A stretch of 64,000 nucleotides of DNA, from positions 251,877-315,876 of the forward strand of contig NZ_LT985754.1 of the NCBI RefSeq assembly GCF_900290285.1. Direction: 5' to 3'. The stretch comes from Candidatus Centipeda massiliensis. GTDB taxonomy: Bacteria > Bacillota > Negativicutes > Selenomonadales > Selenomonadaceae. Below the pieces are notes generated by a model, which was given only the letters and a program-made list of their open reading frames with translations, made no database searches and was not told the DNA's origin. Position numbers and translations under genes: made by a program. Positions within the stretch are counted from its first letter, which is position 1; the number at the start of each line of letters is the position of its first letter. Below, in pieces: positions 61,778-64,000 of the stretch.

Positions 61778-63070
61778 TCACCCCGCCGCCGCATTCTCGA
61801 TGATCGGTGCGGCACCCTCCGTGATGCACTCCGCTGTCACGGTGACGCGGCGCGGTGCAGTCTCACGCGGGATGTCGAACATCACGTCGAGCATGACCTC
61901 CTCGATGATCCCCTTCAGGCTGCGTGCGCCCGTCTTGCGCTCGATCGCCTTCTTTGCGACGGCGCGCAGGGCGTCCTCGGTAAAGATGAGCTCCACGCCG
62001 TCCATCGCGAGCAGCTTCTCATACTGGCGTACGGGTGCGTTGATCGGCTCCGTGAGAATGCGCAGGAGCGCGTCCTCGTCGAGCGTCTCAAGCGTGCAGA
62101 TCACGGGCAGGCGGCCGATGATCTCGGGGATGATTCCGTACTGCATCAGATCCTCGGGCGTTACCTGGTGGATCAGCGTGTCGAACTCCTTCTCCACCTC
62201 TTTGCCGCGCACCTCCGCGCCGAAGCCCATCGCGACGTTCCCCTTGCGCAGACGCTTTGCAATCGTCTTTTCAATGCCGACGAATGCGCCGCCCACGATA
62301 AAGAGGATGTTTTTCGTATCCACCTTGATCGTCGGTGCCTCGGGGTGCTTGCGCTGGCCGCGTGCCGTGAACTCGACCACGCTGCCCTCGAGCATCTTGA
62401 GCAGCGCCTGCTGCACGCCTTCATGCCCGGGATCGGCGGTGATGGAGTTGTTCGCACCGGACTTGCGCGCGATCTTGTCGAACTCGTCGAGGTAGATGAT
62501 GCCGTGCTCCGCCTTCTCCACGTCCTTGTCCGCCGCATAGTAGAGATTGCGTACGGCGACCTCCACATCTGCGCCAACAAAGCCCGCCTCCGTGAGGCTT
62601 GAGGCGTCCGTCACCGCAAACGGCACATCGAGCAGCTTCGAGAGATGGGAGAGGAGCGCCGTCTTGCCGCAGCCCGAGGGACCGAGCATGATCACGTTCG
62701 ACTTCTCGATCTCCGTGTCCTCTCCCTTGTTCTCGTAGCCGTACTTCATGCGCTTGTAGTGGTTGTAAACAGCAACGGCAAGGATCTTTTTTGCGCGATC
62801 CTGCTTGATGATGTAGTTGTCCAGATACTCCTTGATGAGGTGCGGGCGCGTCTTTTCGAGCACGTCGTCCAGCTGCATACGAAACGAAGACCGCTCCTCG
62901 GAGGAGACGGAGGCATCGTGCTCATCGAGAAAGCGGTTGATCTCCCGCACGCAGTCCTTGCAGATCGCAAAGCCCGTGTTCGGATCGTAGATCGGCATAT
63001 CGTATTGGTCGCGGACATCAATGATGCGCTTGCAAAAGCTGCACTGATGCTTCACCGGATTTTTCGACAT
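61778..63070 (-). CDS. clpX: ClpX-type AAA+ unfoldase, divergent
   Basis: A 430-aa ClpX. N-terminal zinc-binding domain with CSFC and CKDC (about residues 10-40); AAA+ core with Walker A GPSGCGKTALL (family norm: GPTGSGKTLLA), Walker B IIYLDEFDKIA, pore loop GFVG (norm: GYVG), RKH loop in GQRKHPEAP, sensor regions and EIIGRLPV, and the ERKTGARSLKGI sensor 2. The ClpP-docking loop reads MGF where ClpX normally has IGF. These shifts and the absence of clpP and tig beside it suggest a secondary ClpX paralogue. RBS GAAAGGAA. Confidence 0.88.
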   Translation of the reverse strand: MSKNPVKHQCSFCKRIIDVRDQYDMPIYDPNTGFAICKDCVREINRFLDEHDASVSSEERSSFRMQLDDVLEKTRPHLIKEYLDNYIIKQDRAKKILAVAVYNHYKRMKYGYENKGEDTEIEKSNVIMLGPSGCGKTALLSHLSKLLDVPFAVTDASSLTEAGFVGADVEVAVRNLYYAADKDVEKAEHGIIYLDEFDKIARKSGANNSITADPGHEGVQQALLKMLEGSVVEFTARGQRKHPEAPTIKVDTKNILFIVGGAFVGIEKTIAKRLRKGNVAMGFGAEVRGKEVEKEFDTLIHQVTPEDLMQYGIIPEIIGRLPVICTLETLDEDALLRILTEPINAPVRQYEKLLAMDGVELIFTEDALRAVAKKAIERKTGARSLKGIIEEVMLDVMFDIPRETAPRRVTVTAECITEGAAPIIENAAAG

Positions 63071-63194
63071 TTCAAATTCCTTTCAGGATCATTGTCCTTT
63101 GATAAATTCTATCATAGAATAACACAGGAACGTGAAAGAAACAAGGAACAATCATCTGCGGAACTGTAATTATGGATGGAAAAATTTTCTGCTG

Positions 63195-63220
63195 CATATG
63201 CTATTTTATGGTAGAATGGG
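63195..63220 (+). promoter_or_regulatory. Possible promoter in the clpX / 214-aa gene spacer
   Basis: TATGGTAGAAT (extended -10 type) before the 214-aa gene; on the other strand TATGATAGAAT precedes clpX. The two genes diverge from this 200-base spacer. Confidence 0.5.
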
Positions 63221-63270
63221 TTCGTATTCAATGAAATTCTTTAGCATTCGAAGAGAAAGGACGTGGGGAG

Positions 63271-63915
63271 ATGAGGAAGGGGATTCTGCTCGGGCTTGTT
63301 CTGGGGGCACTTATCTATTTTTTTGGTCCCGGCCTGGGACTTTGGGAAAAGGATGCACCCGCTGCGCAGCCAATGACAGCAGCACAAACGGACAAGGCGG
63401 ATGCCAAGACCAAGGAGGATGGGGCGAGCGGCACGAAGAAGGGCAGCGAGAAAACAACGGCGTCCCCTGTGCGTACGGACAAACCTGCGGCTCAGAGTGC
63501 CTCTGCACAGGAGCCTCCGCCCGCCGCACAGACGGAGTCCCGCCCCTCTACGCCGCTCGCCGGGCGTGTGGAGTCCATCTCGCGTGCATCCTCGCTGACG
63601 GGTCCGATGGGAACCGTGCAGGGACCCTTTGCTCTCGTTAAACTGACGCTTGCGAACCGCGGTTCGAGCAGTATCGACATCGTGAGTTTCAACATCCGCA
63701 TGGTTGACACGGACGGCAACAGTTACGCAGTCTCGGACAGCGGCATGGGCGTACTCTTTCACAAAGGGGTAGCTACGTTCCACATGGAAAACATATCGCC
63801 GGGGATGCAGACGACAGCAAGCGTCGTTTTTGCCATGCCCGCAGGAGCGACTCCTGCAAAGATACTGGTAAAGCCGCATGGACTGAATCAGCCAACAACG
63901 GAGATTACGCTGTAG
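63271..63915 (+). CDS. Membrane-anchored DUF4352-like protein
   Basis: A 214-aa protein with an N-terminal hydrophobic anchor (residues about 3-22, KGILLGLVLGALIYFFG), a long Ala/Pro/Thr/Glu-rich linker (about 28-105) and a C-terminal beta-sandwich domain: FALVKLTLANRGSSSIDIVS, FNIRMVDTDGNSYAV, then ISPGMQTTASVVFAMPAG. This order of strands matches DUF4352 telokin-like domains of Firmicute surface proteins. ATG follows GGGGAG. It diverges from clpX; the next gene begins 49 bases downstream and may be in the same operon. Function unknown. Confidence 0.72.
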   Translation: MRKGILLGLVLGALIYFFGPGLGLWEKDAPAAQPMTAAQTDKADAKTKEDGASGTKKGSEKTTASPVRTDKPAAQSASAQEPPPAAQTESRPSTPLAGRVESISRASSLTGPMGTVQGPFALVKLTLANRGSSSIDIVSFNIRMVDTDGNSYAVSDSGMGVLFHKGVATFHMENISPGMQTTASVVFAMPAGATPAKILVKPHGLNQPTTEITL

Positions 63916-63963
63916 GACGGGGCTGCGCGCAGAGAGCAGCCCTCTGACAGAGGAGGAGAATGT

Positions 63964-64000
63964 ATGGATATCCGAACCTATTATGAAGAGCAGCGCGGAC
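63964..64000 (+). CDS. Start of an unidentified gene (window edge)
   Basis: ATG at 63964 with AGGAGGAG 5 bases before it; the visible residues are MDIRTYYEEQRG. An out-of-frame ATG at 63960 is followed by a stop after eight codons and is rejected. Too little is visible for a function. It lies 49 bases behind the DUF4352-like gene. Confidence 0.6.
   Translation, partial: MDIRTYYEEQRG

Overview
The window reads as a chromosomal segment of a GC-rich, diderm (outer-membraned) Firmicute of the Negativicutes, most likely Selenomonas or a close relative. Evidence: Firmicute-type ParA/ParB, SecA, RF2 and ClpX; a giant autotransporter, which needs an outer membrane; a CsaB-type pyruvyl transferase; and a group 1 [NiFe] uptake hydrogenase together with a class III ribonucleotide reductase, which fit an anaerobe. 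Genus level is inference from gene content only.

Layout. 1-1.8 kb: end of parA, parB, DUF4446 gene. 2.4-4.1 kb: M23 peptidase and a secreted protein. 4.5-4.64 kb: a long bulged hairpin RNA resembling 6S RNA. 4.8-15.9 kb: a complete [NiFe]-hydrogenase locus (hyaABC, an HMA-like CGCG protein, hypA, hypB, hyaD, hypF, hypC, hypD, hypE) interrupted by repeats. 16.3-26.2 kb: a 54-aa minus-strand gene, a LysR regulator, secA, prfB, DUF2993 and DUF5693 envelope genes, csaB. 26.2-27.5 kb: a visibly AT-rich three-gene island (ADP-ribosyltransferase-like protein, 70-aa protein, SecB-like chaperone) that looks like a CmdTAC-type toxin-antitoxin-chaperone defence system. 27.6-47.4 kb, minus strand: trpS, then a phosphonate locus (pntC-like cytidylyltransferase, PEP mutase fused to a nucleotidyltransferase, a methyltransferase, phnW, six tandem paralogues of a TPR-plus-alkaline-phosphatase-superfamily protein, and phosphonopyruvate decarboxylase). 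47.7-50.1 kb: nrdD behind paired NrdR boxes, lacking the usual glycyl-radical tail. 50.1-51.9 kb: an IS110-family element sitting inside a MITE. 52-59.8 kb: a 2,612-aa autotransporter with seven passenger modules. 60-64 kb: a P-loop kinase, two paralogous 29-aa hydrophobic peptides in identical promoter/terminator cassettes, a divergent ClpX, a lipoprotein-like or membrane-anchored protein, and the start of one more gene.

How the parts work together. The hyp genes assemble the Ni-Fe(CN)2CO centre of HyaB, HyaD cleaves its C-terminus and HyaC takes the electrons into the quinone pool. The phosphonate genes should convert PEP to 2-aminoethylphosphonate (AEP) and activate it as CMP-AEP; the six paralogous AP-superfamily enzymes are the best candidates for installing, transferring or hydrolysing the phosphonate on different acceptors. 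This array and the CmdTAC-like island are the most novel parts of the window.

The non-coding space is dominated by three dispersed repeat families: (A) ~160-bp MITEs with IS5-like GGAAKC ends and 4-bp YTAR target duplications, several placed right at stop codons; (B) GC-rich hairpin repeats, once as a perfect-period 176-bp tandem array; (C) ~165-bp elements with ~35-bp imperfect inverted ends. No tRNA, rRNA or CRISPR array was seen.
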